64,000 nucleotides of DNA from Phaeovulum veldkampii DSM 11550 (GTDB lineage Bacteria; Pseudomonadota; Alphaproteobacteria; Rhodobacterales; Rhodobacteraceae): NCBI RefSeq assembly GCF_003034995.1, contig NZ_PZKF01000006.1:1-64000 (forward strand), written 5' to 3'. Position numbers and translations under genes: made by a program. A model generated the notes under the pieces. The model saw nothing but the letters and a program-made list of their open reading frames with translations, was not told the origin of the DNA and searched no databases. Of the stretch, positions 1-8,129 are shown piece by piece (the first letter of the stretch is position 1; each line of letters begins with the position of its first letter).

Positions 1-651
1 CCCGCGCCCGAAGCCGTGGCGCCCGCGCCCCTTGATCTGCAACCGCGCCCCGCCGCGCTGCCGGTGCCCGATGCCGCCACCCGCGCCGCCGCCACCGCGG
101 CCCGTCAGGCCGAAGCAACCGCGCTGGCGCTGGCCGAGGCCATGGCCGAAGACCCCGAGCCCGCGCCCGAAGCTGACGAGGAACCGCTTGTCGCGACGCT
201 CGCTCCGGCAGCGGCCGCGCCGGAAACGCCAGCGGCCCCTGCCGCAGGCGTGATCCCGGCCAGCGTGCCGGGCGTCGCGCGCTCGCCGCGCCCGGCGGTC
301 AAACCTGCGGCCCCGCGCATCGTGGCGCAGGCCTCTGCCTCTGCCTCCACTGCCAGTGTCGCGCCGGGCGCGCTGGACCTTGACCCCGACAGCCTGGCGC
401 CCGGCACAAGGCTGGTGCAACTGGGCGCCTTCGACGATCCTGCCACCGCCAAGGCGGAATGGGACCGTGTGGCGGGGCGGTTTGGCGGGCTGATGGCGGG
501 CAAGCGCCGTGTGATTCAGCAGGCGGTTGCGGGCGGTCGCACCTTCTATCGGCTGCGGGTCGAGGGCTTTGCCGATGTCTCTGACGCCCGCGGCTTTTGC
601 GCGGCGCTGCTTGCCGAACAGCAAAGCTGCATCCCCGCGCAGGCGCGGTGA
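1..651 (+). CDS. SPOR-domain protein, 5' end outside window
   Basis: The reading frame is open from the first base to TGA at 649-651, so the start lies upstream and only 217 codons are visible. The first ~120 residues are low-complexity Pro/Ala/Glu, a periplasmic linker. The last ~80 residues, from about GTRLVQLGAFDD to the C-terminus, fit the SPOR fold, which binds glycan strands lacking stem peptides at division sites. The expected N-terminal membrane segment is off the edge. A GTG at 16 is not a credible start because the frame continues through it. The stop overlaps the nagZ start (TGATG), so the two are translationally coupled. The SPOR assignment is good; the exact role in division or wall remodelling is inferred. 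Confidence 0.8.
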   Translation, partial: PAPEAVAPAPLDLQPRPAALPVPDAATRAAATAARQAEATALALAEAMAEDPEPAPEADEEPLVATLAPAAAAPETPAAPAAGVIPASVPGVARSPRPAVKPAAPRIVAQASASASTASVAPGALDLDPDSLAPGTRLVQLGAFDDPATAKAEWDRVAGRFGGLMAGKRRVIQQAVAGGRTFYRLRVEGFADVSDARGFCAALLAEQQSCIPAQAR

Positions 652-1661
652 TGGCCGCAGGGGCCACGATCCTCGGCTGTGCCGGTGCGGTGCTGACCCC
701 CGATGAGACCGCGTTTTTCCGCGCGGCTGATCCTTGGGGGTTCATCCTCTTTGCCCGCAACGTCGAGACGCCCGATCAGTTGCGGCGTCTGACCGGCGAT
801 CTGCGCGCAGGGGTGGGCCGCGCGGCGCCGATCCTGATTGATCAGGAGGGCGGGCGGGTCGCGCGTCTGCGCCCGCCACACTGGCGCGACTGGCTGCCGC
901 CGCTCGATCAGGTCGCCCGCGCCGGAGCCGCGGCTCCGCGCAGCCTGTGGCTGCGTGCGCGCCTGATGGCGGCCGAATTGCGCGCCGTGGGCATCGACGC
1001 CAACTGCGCGCCCTGCGCCGATATCGCAGGCCCCCGCACCCACCCGTTTCTGCGCAACCGCTGCCTTGGGGAAACCGCCGCCGAGGTCGCGCGCAATGCC
1101 CGCGCGCTGGCCGAGGGGCTGCTGGCGGGGGGCGTGCTGCCGGTGGTCAAGCATATCCCCGGCCATGGCCGGGCCGAGGCCGACAGCCACCTGCACCTGC
1201 CCACCGTCACCGCCACGCCCGAGGATCTGAGCGCCACCGACTTTGCCGCCTTTGCGGCGTTGGCCGATCTGCCGCTGGGCATGACCGCCCATATCCGCTT
1301 TCCGGCCTTTGACGATGCGCCCGCCACCGCCTCGGCCCGGATGATCGGGTTGATCCGCGATGTGATCGGCTTTCAGGGGCTGCTGATGACCGACGATATC
1401 TCGATGCAGGCGCTGGCAGGGCCGGTGGGCACCCGCGCGGCGGCGGCGATCGCGGCGGGCTGCGATCTGGTGCTGCATTGCAACGGCGAGATGCCCGAGA
1501 TGGCGGCGGTGGTGGCCGCCGCGGGCCGTCTGTCCCCCGCAGCCGAGGCCCGCGCCACCGCGGCGCTGGCCTGCCGCCACGCCCCTGAACCGGCCGACGA
1601 ATGCGCGCTGACGGCAGAATTGACCGCCCTTCTAGCCGGGGGCGGCGATGGCCGAGCCTGA
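651..1661 (+). CDS. nagZ: beta-N-acetylhexosaminidase (GH3)
   Basis: Cytoplasmic glycosidase of muropeptide recycling that removes GlcNAc from GlcNAc-anhydroMurNAc peptides. The protein is 336 aa, normal for NagZ. It has the GH3 features LIDQEGGRVARL near residue 65, KHIPGHGRAEADSH near residue 165 (the catalytic His/Asp loop of NagZ enzymes), and LLMTDDISMQAL near residue 245 with the nucleophile Asp. The ATG at 651 is chosen because it overlaps the preceding stop as TGATG; an in-frame extension to 597 would lie inside the SPOR gene. The 3' end overlaps scpA by 14 bp, so SPOR gene-nagZ-scpA-scpB read as one operon. Confidence 0.93.
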   Translation: MAAGATILGCAGAVLTPDETAFFRAADPWGFILFARNVETPDQLRRLTGDLRAGVGRAAPILIDQEGGRVARLRPPHWRDWLPPLDQVARAGAAAPRSLWLRARLMAAELRAVGIDANCAPCADIAGPRTHPFLRNRCLGETAAEVARNARALAEGLLAGGVLPVVKHIPGHGRAEADSHLHLPTVTATPEDLSATDFAAFAALADLPLGMTAHIRFPAFDDAPATASARMIGLIRDVIGFQGLLMTDDISMQALAGPVGTRAAAAIAAGCDLVLHCNGEMPEMAAVVAAAGRLSPAAEARATAALACRHAPEPADECALTAELTALLAGGGDGRA

Positions 1662-2430
1662 CCTGTTCGAGGCTGCGAGCGTATCAGACCGGCTTCAGGC
1701 CGAGGCGCTGATCGTCGATGTGGACGGGTTTGAAGGCCCGCTTGACCTGCTGCTGACGCTGTCGCGCAGCCAGAAGGTCGATCTGCGCCGAATTTCAGTT
1801 TTGCAACTGGCCGAGCAGTATTTGCGCTTTGTCGAACAGGCCAAAGCGCTGAGAATCGAACTTGCAGCCGATTATCTGGTGATGGCGGCCTGGCTGGCGT
1901 TTCTGAAATCGCGGCTGCTGCTGCCGCCCGATCCGACCGAGGCCGGACCCTCGGCCGAGGACATGGCCGCGCATCTGGCGTTTCAACTGGAGCGGCTTCA
2001 GGCCATGCGCGAGGCTGCCGCGCGGCTGATGGCGCGCGACCGGCTGGGGCGCGACATCTTTGCCCGCGGCGTGTCGGAAGAGGTGATGCGGGTGCGCCGC
2101 GTGACGTGGACCGCCTCGCTGCTGGATCTGATGCAGGCCTATGCCCGCATCCGCACCCGTGACGAATTTCGCCCCTATGCCTTTGATCGCGTGAACGTCT
2201 ACACGATGGAACAGGCGCTGGAGCGGTTGCGCGACCTGATCGGCTTTGCCGGCGACTGGTCTGATATCGCCAGCTTTCTGCCCGAGGGCTGGTGCGCCGA
2301 TCCGGCGCGGCGCCGCTCGGCCACCGCCGCTACCTTTGCGGCGGCCCTGGAACTGGCCAAACAGGGCCAGATCGAATTGCGCCAGTCGGAAACCTTCGCC
2401 CCCATCGCTCTGCGCCGGAGAGACGGATGA
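1648..2430 (+). CDS. scpA: segregation and condensation protein A
   Basis: ScpA is the kleisin subunit of the bacterial SMC condensin complex. It bridges the SMC heads and binds ScpB to organise the chromosome. The 260 aa length is typical. The N-terminal segment VDGFEGPLDLLLTLSRSQKVDLRRISVLQLAEQYL is the family signature; the middle is acidic and helical, and the C-terminus is a winged-helix-like segment. The gene starts with ATG inside the end of nagZ and its stop overlaps scpB (ATGA), so expression is coupled. No smc gene is in the window. Confidence 0.95.
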   Translation: MAEPDLFEAASVSDRLQAEALIVDVDGFEGPLDLLLTLSRSQKVDLRRISVLQLAEQYLRFVEQAKALRIELAADYLVMAAWLAFLKSRLLLPPDPTEAGPSAEDMAAHLAFQLERLQAMREAAARLMARDRLGRDIFARGVSEEVMRVRRVTWTASLLDLMQAYARIRTRDEFRPYAFDRVNVYTMEQALERLRDLIGFAGDWSDIASFLPEGWCADPARRRSATAATFAAALELAKQGQIELRQSETFAPIALRRRDG

Positions 2431-3059
2431 CCGCCGAAAAGTCGCTGTTCGAAGCCCCGCCGATTGCCGAACAGGAACGCATGGTCGAGGCCATTCTGTT
2501 TGCCAGCGCCGAGCCGGTGACGGTGGCCCAACTGGCCGAGCGGATGCCGCATGGCTGCGACCCCGCCGAGGCGCTGGCCTATCTGCGCCGCCGCTATGAG
2601 GGGCGGGGGGTGCGGCTGGTCAGGGTGGGCGATGCCTGGGCCTTCCGCACCGCGCCCGATCTGGGCTTTTTGATGCAAAAGGAAACGGTCGAGCAGCGCA
2701 AACTGTCGCGCGCCGCGATCGAGACGCTGGCGATCGTGGCCTATCACCAGCCGGTGACCCGCGCCGAGATCGAGGAGATTCGCGGTGTGGCGCTGTCGCG
2801 CGGCACCATCGACAAGTTGCTGGAGCTGGAGTGGGTCCGCTTTGGCCGCCGCCGGATGACGCCGGGTCGCCCGGTGACCTATGTGGTCACGCAGGCGTTC
2901 CTGGATCATTTCGGGCTGGAAAGCGCGCGCGATCTGCCCGGCCTGAAAGACCTGCGCGCGGCGGGTCTGCTGGACAGCCGCCCCTTGCCGGGGGGGCTTG
3001 CCGGGGCCGACGAAGAGGGCGAGGATGCGCCCGGACAAACCGAGCTTTTCGAGGATTGA
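2427..3059 (+). CDS. scpB: segregation and condensation protein B
   Basis: ScpB is the winged-helix partner of ScpA in the SMC complex. The 210 aa protein contains EAILFASAEPVTVAQLAERM and LSRAAIETLAIVAYHQPVTRAEIEEIRGV, both strongly diagnostic, then the second winged helix (GTIDKLLELEWVRFGRRRMTPGRP) and an acidic tail. The start at 2427 overlaps the scpA stop as ATGA. The frame can be extended upstream to 2292, but that part lies inside scpA and lacks ScpB similarity. Confidence 0.95.
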   Translation: MTAEKSLFEAPPIAEQERMVEAILFASAEPVTVAQLAERMPHGCDPAEALAYLRRRYEGRGVRLVRVGDAWAFRTAPDLGFLMQKETVEQRKLSRAAIETLAIVAYHQPVTRAEIEEIRGVALSRGTIDKLLELEWVRFGRRRMTPGRPVTYVVTQAFLDHFGLESARDLPGLKDLRAAGLLDSRPLPGGLAGADEEGEDAPGQTELFED

Positions 3060-3067
3060 GGGCAGCA

Positions 3068-3280
3068 ATGGACTTGGGCAAACTGTTTTCGCAACTGTTC
3101 CGGGTGTTCGGGCGGCGGGCGATGAATGCCGGTATCAACAAGGGCATCGACATGGCCGCAGGCAAGGGCAAGGGCCGCGACCAGATGACCCCCGCCGAAC
3201 GCCAGGCCGCCCGCACCGCGCGCGAGGCGGTCAAGCGCGCCCGTCAGGCCGCCCGCATCACCCGCCGCATCGGGCGCTGA
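3068..3280 (+). CDS. small basic conserved protein
   Basis: A 70 aa protein beginning 8 nt after scpB with a GAGGG Shine-Dalgarno five bases before ATG. The first ~20 residues are amphipathic (DLGKLFSQLFRVFGRRAMN). The rest is very basic, rich in Lys, Arg and Ala, with two predicted helices (MTPAERQAARTAREAVKRAR). No catalytic motif is visible. Position and good ribosome binding site support a real gene at the end of the nagZ-scpAB operon. It resembles small proteins I recall from Rhodobacterales genomes, but I cannot assign a function; it could bind nucleic acid or membrane. Confidence 0.7.
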   Translation: MDLGKLFSQLFRVFGRRAMNAGINKGIDMAAGKGKGRDQMTPAERQAARTAREAVKRARQAARITRRIGR

Positions 3281-3287
3281 GGCCGGA

Positions 3288-4367
3288 TCACCCGGCGCGG
3301 AAATGCTTGGCCAGTTTCAGGCCCTGGCCCTGATAATTCGAGGCAATCCCCGCGCCGTAAAGCCGCTCGGGCGCGGCGGCCATGCGTTCATAGACCAGCC
3401 GCCCCACCACCTGCGCATGTTCCAGCACAAAGGGTGCCTCGTGGCAGCGCACCTCCAGCACCCCGCGCGAGCCGGCGCCGCCCGCCGCGCCATGGCCAAA
3501 GCCGGGGTCAAAAAAGCCCGCGTAATGCACCCGGAATTCGCCCACCATCGCCAGATAGGGCGCCATTTCGGCGGCATGATCGGGCGGGATCGTCACCGCC
3601 TCGCGGCTGACGAGGATGTAGAAGGCGCCGGGGTCAAGGATGATGCGGCCGTCGCGGGTGTGCAACTCTTCCCAGAACTCCGACGACGGGTAATGCGCGA
3701 TCCGGTCGAGGTCGATCACGCCGGTATGCGGCTTGGCGCGGTAGCCGACCAGATCGCCCGCCTCGGGGCAAAGATCGACCGAAAAGCCAAGGCCACCGTC
3801 GATCACTGCCAGCCCGTCCACCAGTGGTTCCTCGCTGTGCAGGCGCATCAGTTCGGCGTCGGTCAGCACCGCATGGCCCTGCCGGAACCGGATCTGGTTC
3901 AGCCGCATCCCCGGCCGCACCAGCACCGAAAACGACCGAGGGCAGATTTCAGCGTAAAGCGGGCCGTCGTACCCTTCGGGAATACGGTCGAATTCGGCGC
4001 CGCCATCGGTGATGACACGGGTCAGCAAGTCTAACCGCCCGGTCGAGCTTTTGGCATTGGCCACCGCCGTCACGCCTGCGGGCAGGGCAAGGCGTTCCAT
4101 CAGCGGCACCAGATAGACGCAGCCCTTTTCCAGCACGGCGCCGTCGGACAGGTCCATCCGGTGCATCTCGAATTCTGCAAGGCGGCTTTCGACGCGGCGT
4201 CCCTTGCCTGCCAGAAACGACGCGCGCACCCGGTAGGCCACATGTCCAAGCCGCAGATCGAGGCTGGCGGGCTGCACCTGCTCGGCAGTCACCGGCAGAT
4301 CGGCGGCAATTGCACCCGCGGCAATCATCGCCCGGATCATGTGGTCGGGAATAACGCCGGTGGTCAT
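3288..4367 (-). CDS. dcd: 2'-deoxycytidine 5'-triphosphate deaminase, double-length form
   Basis: Converts dCTP to dUTP for thymidylate synthesis. At 359 aa it is about twice the ~190 aa enterobacterial Dcd. The N-terminal half carries AKSSTGRLDLLTRVITDGG and LYAEICPRSFSVLVRPGMRLNQIRF, matching the trimeric dCTP deaminase/dUTPase core. The C-terminal half repeats the fold (FYILVSREAVTIPPDHAAEM, GEFRVHYAGFFDPGFG, EHAQVVGRLVYERM). This duplicated form is usual in alphaproteobacteria. I choose the ATG at 4367; the frame runs further upstream, but through the tRNA-Pro gene. A hairpin at 4389-4418 lies in its leader. It ends 8 nt from the small gene on the opposite strand. Confidence 0.88.
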   Translation of the reverse strand: MTTGVIPDHMIRAMIAAGAIAADLPVTAEQVQPASLDLRLGHVAYRVRASFLAGKGRRVESRLAEFEMHRMDLSDGAVLEKGCVYLVPLMERLALPAGVTAVANAKSSTGRLDLLTRVITDGGAEFDRIPEGYDGPLYAEICPRSFSVLVRPGMRLNQIRFRQGHAVLTDAELMRLHSEEPLVDGLAVIDGGLGFSVDLCPEAGDLVGYRAKPHTGVIDLDRIAHYPSSEFWEELHTRDGRIILDPGAFYILVSREAVTIPPDHAAEMAPYLAMVGEFRVHYAGFFDPGFGHGAAGGAGSRGVLEVRCHEAPFVLEHAQVVGRLVYERMAAAPERLYGAGIASNYQGQGLKLAKHFRAG

Positions 4368-4388
4368 CGGGCAAGCTCCGGATAAGCG

Positions 4389-4418
4389 AACGCCCACCCC
4401 CGCGAGGAGGTGGGCGTT
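4389..4418 (-). terminator. hairpin downstream of tRNA-Pro
   Basis: Perfect 10-bp inverted repeat (AACGCCCACC / GGTGGGCGTT) with a 10-nt loop, 7 nt after the tRNA 3' CCA on the minus strand. It can act as a transcription terminator or processing signal for the tRNA. It has no U-run, so some readthrough into the dCTP deaminase gene, whose ATG is 22 nt further on, is plausible. Confidence 0.6.
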
Positions 4419-4425
4419 TCGGTTT

Positions 4426-4503
4426 TGGTCGGGCCGGCGAGATTCGAACTCGCGGCCTTCCGCCCCCCAGACGGACGCGCTAACCAGGCTGCGCCACGGC
4501 CCG
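4426..4503 (-). tRNA. tRNA-Pro (anticodon GGG)
   Basis: Read on the minus strand, a full cloverleaf is present. The acceptor stem CGGGCCG pairs with CGGCCCG, followed by discriminator A and an encoded CCA end. The anticodon stem TCCGT/GCGGA encloses a CTGGGGG loop with anticodon GGG at the centre. The T-arm is GCGAG-TTCGAAT-CTCGC. The CGGGCCGTGGCGCAGC start is typical of bacterial tRNA-Pro. It decodes CCC/CCU, the most used proline codons in this GC-rich genome. Confidence 0.93.
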
Positions 4504-4511
4504 ACGAGGGG

Positions 4512-4541
4512 CATATAGAGCGATTGCGGGGCCGGGGGCAA
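4512..4541 (-). promoter_or_regulatory. candidate sigma-70 promoter of tRNA-Pro
   Basis: On the minus strand TTGCCC (4541-4536) and TATATG (4517-4512) are separated by 18 bp, with the -10 element ending 9 nt before the tRNA 5' end. Spacing and position fit a housekeeping promoter. This is sequence resemblance only. Confidence 0.45.
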
Positions 4542-4587
4542 GCGACAAAACGCATCTTTTTCGCCCTTCTTGCACGGCGCCCGCAGC

Positions 4588-5232
4588 TTAGCCCTGCCGG
4601 GTGGGATCGGCGCTGGCAAGCCGCGCCCGCAGCGCCTGCCCGCGCGCCCGCAGTGCGCGCGCCGCGGGCCGCTGCGCGGTGGCTAACCGCCCGCCCGTGA
4701 TCAGCCGCACATGAATCGAGGGTGCTGGGGCCGGTGCCCGCGGGAGGGCCACGACGGCGGCCTCGGCCTCGGGCTCGGGGACGACATCCAGCGCCATCGG
4801 CGCCTCGGCGTCATCGGGCGGGGCGGCGAACAGGTCAAGCGTTGGTTGCTGCGTTTCGGGCGGAGGCAGGCGGCGGCGGATCACCCGCTGAGGTGCCGGG
4901 TCGGGGGCGACGGGGGCCGGGGCTGGATCGGGGGCGGCGGCCTCGGTCTCGGCCAGCAGGCCAAGCCCCGAAATCTCCAGCAATTTCCGCGCACCCTGTT
5001 CGCGCAGGATCTTTTGCACGCCGCGAATGGTCATGCCCTGATCGTGCAGCAACTGCTTGATTGCCTGCAACAAAACCACGTCGGCAGGGCGATAGTAGCG
5101 TCGCCCGCCCGCCCGCTTGACCGGCTTCACCTGCGGAAACTTGCTTTCCCAGAACCGCAGCACATGAGCCGGGGTTGCCAGAATCTCGGCCACTTCGCTG
5201 ATCGTGCGGAAGGCGTCGGCCGATTTGGACAT
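4588..5232 (-). CDS. MerR-family transcriptional regulator
   Basis: A 214 aa protein. The N-terminal MerR winged helix-turn-helix, about residues 8-75, includes [25 protein letters not shown] and [20 protein letters not shown], followed by a dimerisation helix ([14 protein letters not shown]). After residue ~100 it becomes Ala/Pro-rich and disordered, with no effector domain or metal-binding Cys. It starts 7 nt after ihfA on the same strand, an arrangement (ihfA followed by a MerR gene) conserved across Proteobacteria. Its target is unknown; co-transcription with plsX-fabH-ihfA is likely. Confidence 0.88.
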   Translation of the reverse strand: MSKSADAFRTISEVAEILATPAHVLRFWESKFPQVKPVKRAGGRRYYRPADVVLLQAIKQLLHDQGMTIRGVQKILREQGARKLLEISGLGLLAETEAAAPDPAPAPVAPDPAPQRVIRRRLPPPETQQPTLDLFAAPPDDAEAPMALDVVPEPEAEAAVVALPRAPAPAPSIHVRLITGGRLATAQRPAARALRARGQALRARLASADPTRQG

Positions 5233-5239
5233 CGGCGGA

Positions 5240-5542
5240 TCAGCCTTTGTTGCCCGCGGCCACGCGATCCTTCATCAGATGCGAGGGGCGGAACGACAGC
5301 ACCCGGCGCGGCGAGATCGGCACCTCCTCGCCGGTTTTCGGATTGCGCCCCATGCGAGAGGACTTTTCGCGCACCGAGAACGTGCCGAAGGATGATATCT
5401 TGACCGTCTCACCGCGCACCAGCGCATCAGAGATATGGCCCAGCACCGATTCCACCAGCTGCGCAGATTCATTGCGCGACAACCCCACCTCGCGGAAGAC
5501 GGCTTCGCTCAGGTCCATACGGGTCAGGGTCTTTTCGCTCAT
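5240..5542 (-). CDS. ihfA: integration host factor subunit alpha
   Basis: IhfA forms a heterodimer with IhfB that bends DNA at specific sites and supports nucleoid structure, recombination and sigma-54 promoters. The 100 aa protein has the expected [28 protein letters not shown] start, the [17 protein letters not shown] strand and the [26 protein letters not shown]-inserting arm. The start at 5542 gives the family N-terminus ([10 protein letters not shown]); an alternative ATG lies one codon upstream, and a GGGGGA ribosome binding site precedes both. It sits between fabH and the MerR gene. Confidence 0.95.
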   Translation of the reverse strand: MSEKTLTRMDLSEAVFREVGLSRNESAQLVESVLGHISDALVRGETVKISSFGTFSVREKSSRMGRNPKTGEEVPISPRRVLSFRPSHLMKDRVAAGNKG

Positions 5543-5635
5543 CATCGTCCCCCGGTCATTTTCCGCAGGATGGGCGCTTTGAAATCCCGAGTCAATATCA
5601 ATGGCTTGCAACGCAAGGATCAGGTCGCAGCACGC

Positions 5636-6610
5636 CTACCAGCGCAGCACCACCGCGCCCCAGGTCAGGCCGCCGCCGATCGCCTCGGTCACGATCAGAT
5701 CGCCGGGTTTGATCTGCCCGCGGGCCTTGCCCACCGACAGTGCCAGCGGGATCGAGGCGGCCGAGGTATTGCCATGGTCCTGCACCGTCAGCACGACGTG
5801 ATCCATCGGCACCTGCATCCGCGCAGCCGTGGCGCTGATGATCCGCAGGTTGGCCTGATGCGGCACCAGCCAATCCACATCGCCACCGGAAAAGCCCACC
5901 TTGTCCAGCGCCTTGTGGGCGGTTTCCGTCAGTTTTTCAACGGCTTGACGGAATACGGCATTGCCTTGCATCCGCAATTTCCCGGCGGTGCCGGTGGTCG
6001 AGACACCGCCATCGACATAAAGAATGTCGCGTTGGCGCCCGTCGCTGTTCAGATCGGTGGACAGTATGCCGCGGTCGGCATTGGTGCCGGTGCCGCGCGC
6101 CGCCTCAAGGATCAGGGCACCCGCACCGTCGCCAAACAGCACACAGGTCCCGCGGTCGGTCCAGTCCATGATGCGACTGAAGGTTTCGGCACCCACCACC
6201 ATCACCCGTTCGGCCTGCCCCGACAGGATCAGCGCATTGGCATTGGCCAACGCAAAGACAAAGCCCGCGCAGACCGCCTGCACGTCATAGGCAAAGGCGC
6301 GGTCGGCCCCGATGCCCGCCTGCACCATCGTTCCGACCGAGGGGAAGGTGTAATCCGGGGTAGAGGTGGCAACGATGATCGCGTCCAGTGCCTCGGGCTC
6401 CATCCCGGCGTCAGTCAGCGCAGCCTTTGCCGCGTGAATGGCCAGGTCAGAGGTGGTCTCACCCTCGGCGGCGAAATGTCGCCGTTCGATTCCGCTGCGT
6501 GAGCGAATCCATTCGTCGCTGGTGTCGAGGCTGGCCTCAAACTCGGCATTTTCCACGACACGCGTTGGCAGGAAATGACCAACGCCGCGCACCACGGCCC
6601 GAAGTGTCAT
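5636..6610 (-). CDS. fabH: beta-ketoacyl-ACP synthase III
   Basis: Condenses acetyl-CoA with malonyl-ACP to start fatty acid synthesis. The 324 aa length is normal. The catalytic triad is visible: Cys114 (QAVCAGF), His251 (VPHQANLR) and Asn281 (DHGNTSAAS), plus the C-terminal EAIGGGLTWGAVVLRW signature. Its ATG overlaps the plsX stop (ATGA), so the two acyl-lipid genes are translationally coupled, and ihfA follows after about 90 nt. Confidence 0.97.
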   Translation of the reverse strand: MTLRAVVRGVGHFLPTRVVENAEFEASLDTSDEWIRSRSGIERRHFAAEGETTSDLAIHAAKAALTDAGMEPEALDAIIVATSTPDYTFPSVGTMVQAGIGADRAFAYDVQAVCAGFVFALANANALILSGQAERVMVVGAETFSRIMDWTDRGTCVLFGDGAGALILEAARGTGTNADRGILSTDLNSDGRQRDILYVDGGVSTTGTAGKLRMQGNAVFRQAVEKLTETAHKALDKVGFSGGDVDWLVPHQANLRIISATAARMQVPMDHVVLTVQDHGNTSAASIPLALSVGKARGQIKPGDLIVTEAIGGGLTWGAVVLRW

Positions 6611-7722
6611 GAATGCGCACCGCCTGCAGTCACATCCTGCACGGTTTCTGCCATGCCCTGAAGCGAGGCGGCCACCCGCGCCGCCAGCCGGTCCCTGAAG
6701 CCCGACTGGGCCAACTGCACCGCCAGACCCAGCGCCGCCGCCACCCCGGTGCCGTCCGACGAACCATGCGACTTGACCACGGTGCCGTTCAGCCCAAGGA
6801 ACACGCCGCCGTTTACGCGGCGCGGGTCCATGCGCTTTTTCAGGCGGTTCAGCGCCCGCACCGAGAAAGCCGCAGCCAACCGTGAGAATATCCCTGCGGA
6901 AAATTCTTGCCGCATGAAATCGCCAATCAGTTTTGCCGTGCCTTCGCCGGTTTTCAGCGCGATATTGCCGGTAAAGCCGTCGGTCACGATCACATCGACC
7001 CGGTCCGAAGGCAGGTCAGAGCCTTCGACAAAGCCGACATAGTCGAACGACCCGGCCTCGGTCGCCTGTGCGATCATCTCATGCGCGAGCTTCAGTTCGG
7101 CCCGGCCCTTGTTTTCTTCGGTGCCCACGTTCAGCAGGCCCACGCGCGGGCGGGTCAACCCCAGCCCGTTGCGGGCATACGAGGCGCCCATCAGCGCGTA
7201 TTGCACAAGATCGGGGGCATCGGCTTTGACATCGGCGCCCACGTCCAGCATCACGTTGAATCCGGCGGGGTTGCGCGAGGGCCAGAAACAGGCAATCGCC
7301 GGGCGGTTCACACCCGGCAGCTTGCGCAGACGGATCATCGACAGGGCCATCAGCGCGCCGGTATTGCCACAAGATACAGCCACCGTGGCCTCGCCCGCAC
7401 GAACGGCCTCGATCGCCGACCACATCGAGGTGCCAGCGCCATTGCGCATCACCTGGCTGGGTTTGTCATCCATCGTGACAACGCCCGTGGTCGGTCGAAT
7501 CTCGACCCGGCCTTGCAGGCGATACCGCTCCACCAACCGCTTCAGATCCAGTTCGGACCCATGCACGATGAACCCGATGCCGGGATGCTTTTTCGCCGCG
7601 ATGGCCACCCCGGCCATGACGGCCGCAGGGCCGCGGTCGCCGCCCATGGCGTCAACCGAAATGACAACACCGGCAGGCCGGGCCTGTGTCGGTGCGGCAG
7701 AGATGTATTCCTGTGCGGTCAT
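6607..7722 (-). CDS. plsX: phosphate acyltransferase
   Basis: Makes acyl-phosphate from acyl-ACP for the PlsY step of phosphatidic acid synthesis. The 371 aa protein begins its core with VVISVDAMGGDRGPAAVMAG, the PlsX hallmark, and contains GVVTMDDKPSQVMR, AVSCGNTGALMALS and FTGNIALKTGEGTAKL. The N-terminal ~17 residues are an Ala/Pro-rich extension; the start codon is the ATG 26 nt after the L32 gene. It belongs to the conserved order yceD, rpmF, plsX, fabH. Confidence 0.96.
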   Translation of the reverse strand: MTAQEYISAAPTQARPAGVVISVDAMGGDRGPAAVMAGVAIAAKKHPGIGFIVHGSELDLKRLVERYRLQGRVEIRPTTGVVTMDDKPSQVMRNGAGTSMWSAIEAVRAGEATVAVSCGNTGALMALSMIRLRKLPGVNRPAIACFWPSRNPAGFNVMLDVGADVKADAPDLVQYALMGASYARNGLGLTRPRVGLLNVGTEENKGRAELKLAHEMIAQATEAGSFDYVGFVEGSDLPSDRVDVIVTDGFTGNIALKTGEGTAKLIGDFMRQEFSAGIFSRLAAAFSVRALNRLKKRMDPRRVNGGVFLGLNGTVVKSHGSSDGTGVAAALGLAVQLAQSGFRDRLAARVAASLQGMAETVQDVTAGGAHS

Positions 7723-7748
7723 GATCTGGCCCTGCTGCCGGATGCCGG

Positions 7749-7955
7749 TCAGGCCGCGTCGTCGTCCAGATCGACTTCGGCGGCCTTGGCCACCACTTCG
7801 CGGTCGTCATAGTGACCGCAGGCGCCGCAAACGTGGTGCGGGCGCTTCAGTTCGCCGCAATTGGGGCATTCATTGGGGTTGCCAGCAACAAGAGCGTCAT
7901 GCGCGCGGCGCATGTTGCGACGGGACCGGGTGACTCGGTTCTGCGGAACGGCCAT
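7749..7955 (-). CDS. rpmF: 50S ribosomal protein L32
   Basis: A 68 aa ribosomal protein. The start [22 protein letters not shown] is diagnostic, and two CxxC pairs (ECPNCGELK and VCGACGHYD) form the zinc-binding version. The acidic tail is typical of alphaproteobacterial L32. It lies between the yceD gene and plsX, the classical linkage of L32 with lipid synthesis genes. Confidence 0.97.
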   Translation of the reverse strand: MAVPQNRVTRSRRNMRRAHDALVAGNPNECPNCGELKRPHHVCGACGHYDDREVVAKAAEVDLDDDAA

Positions 7956-8088
7956 TTCAAACCTCGGGTTTTGTGGGCCTCGGGCCCTGATTTTCCTGGG
8001 GTTTCAGCACTGGCGCCGCGGACCGGACCGGGTGTGAACCCTACTTGTGAACGAGGCCGGGAACATACTGCGATTCTGCCGCGGCGCA

Positions 8089-8106
8089 AGCCCCTTTGTT
8101 GGGGCT
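8089..8106 (-). terminator. hairpin between yceD gene and rpmF
   Basis: Inverted repeat AGCCCC-N6-GGGGCT in the 174-nt gap between the yceD stop and the rpmF start. It could be a weak terminator or attenuator that separates L32 expression from the upstream gene. There is no U-run, so termination strength is uncertain. Nothing else recognisable is seen in the gap. Confidence 0.4.
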
Positions 8107-8129
8107 ATGCGGCGGTTGGACGTTGCGCT

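Noticed and set aside
546-1580. 344-codon frame opposite nagZ
   Set aside because: Antisense shadow; His/Arg/Gln-rich with no domain.
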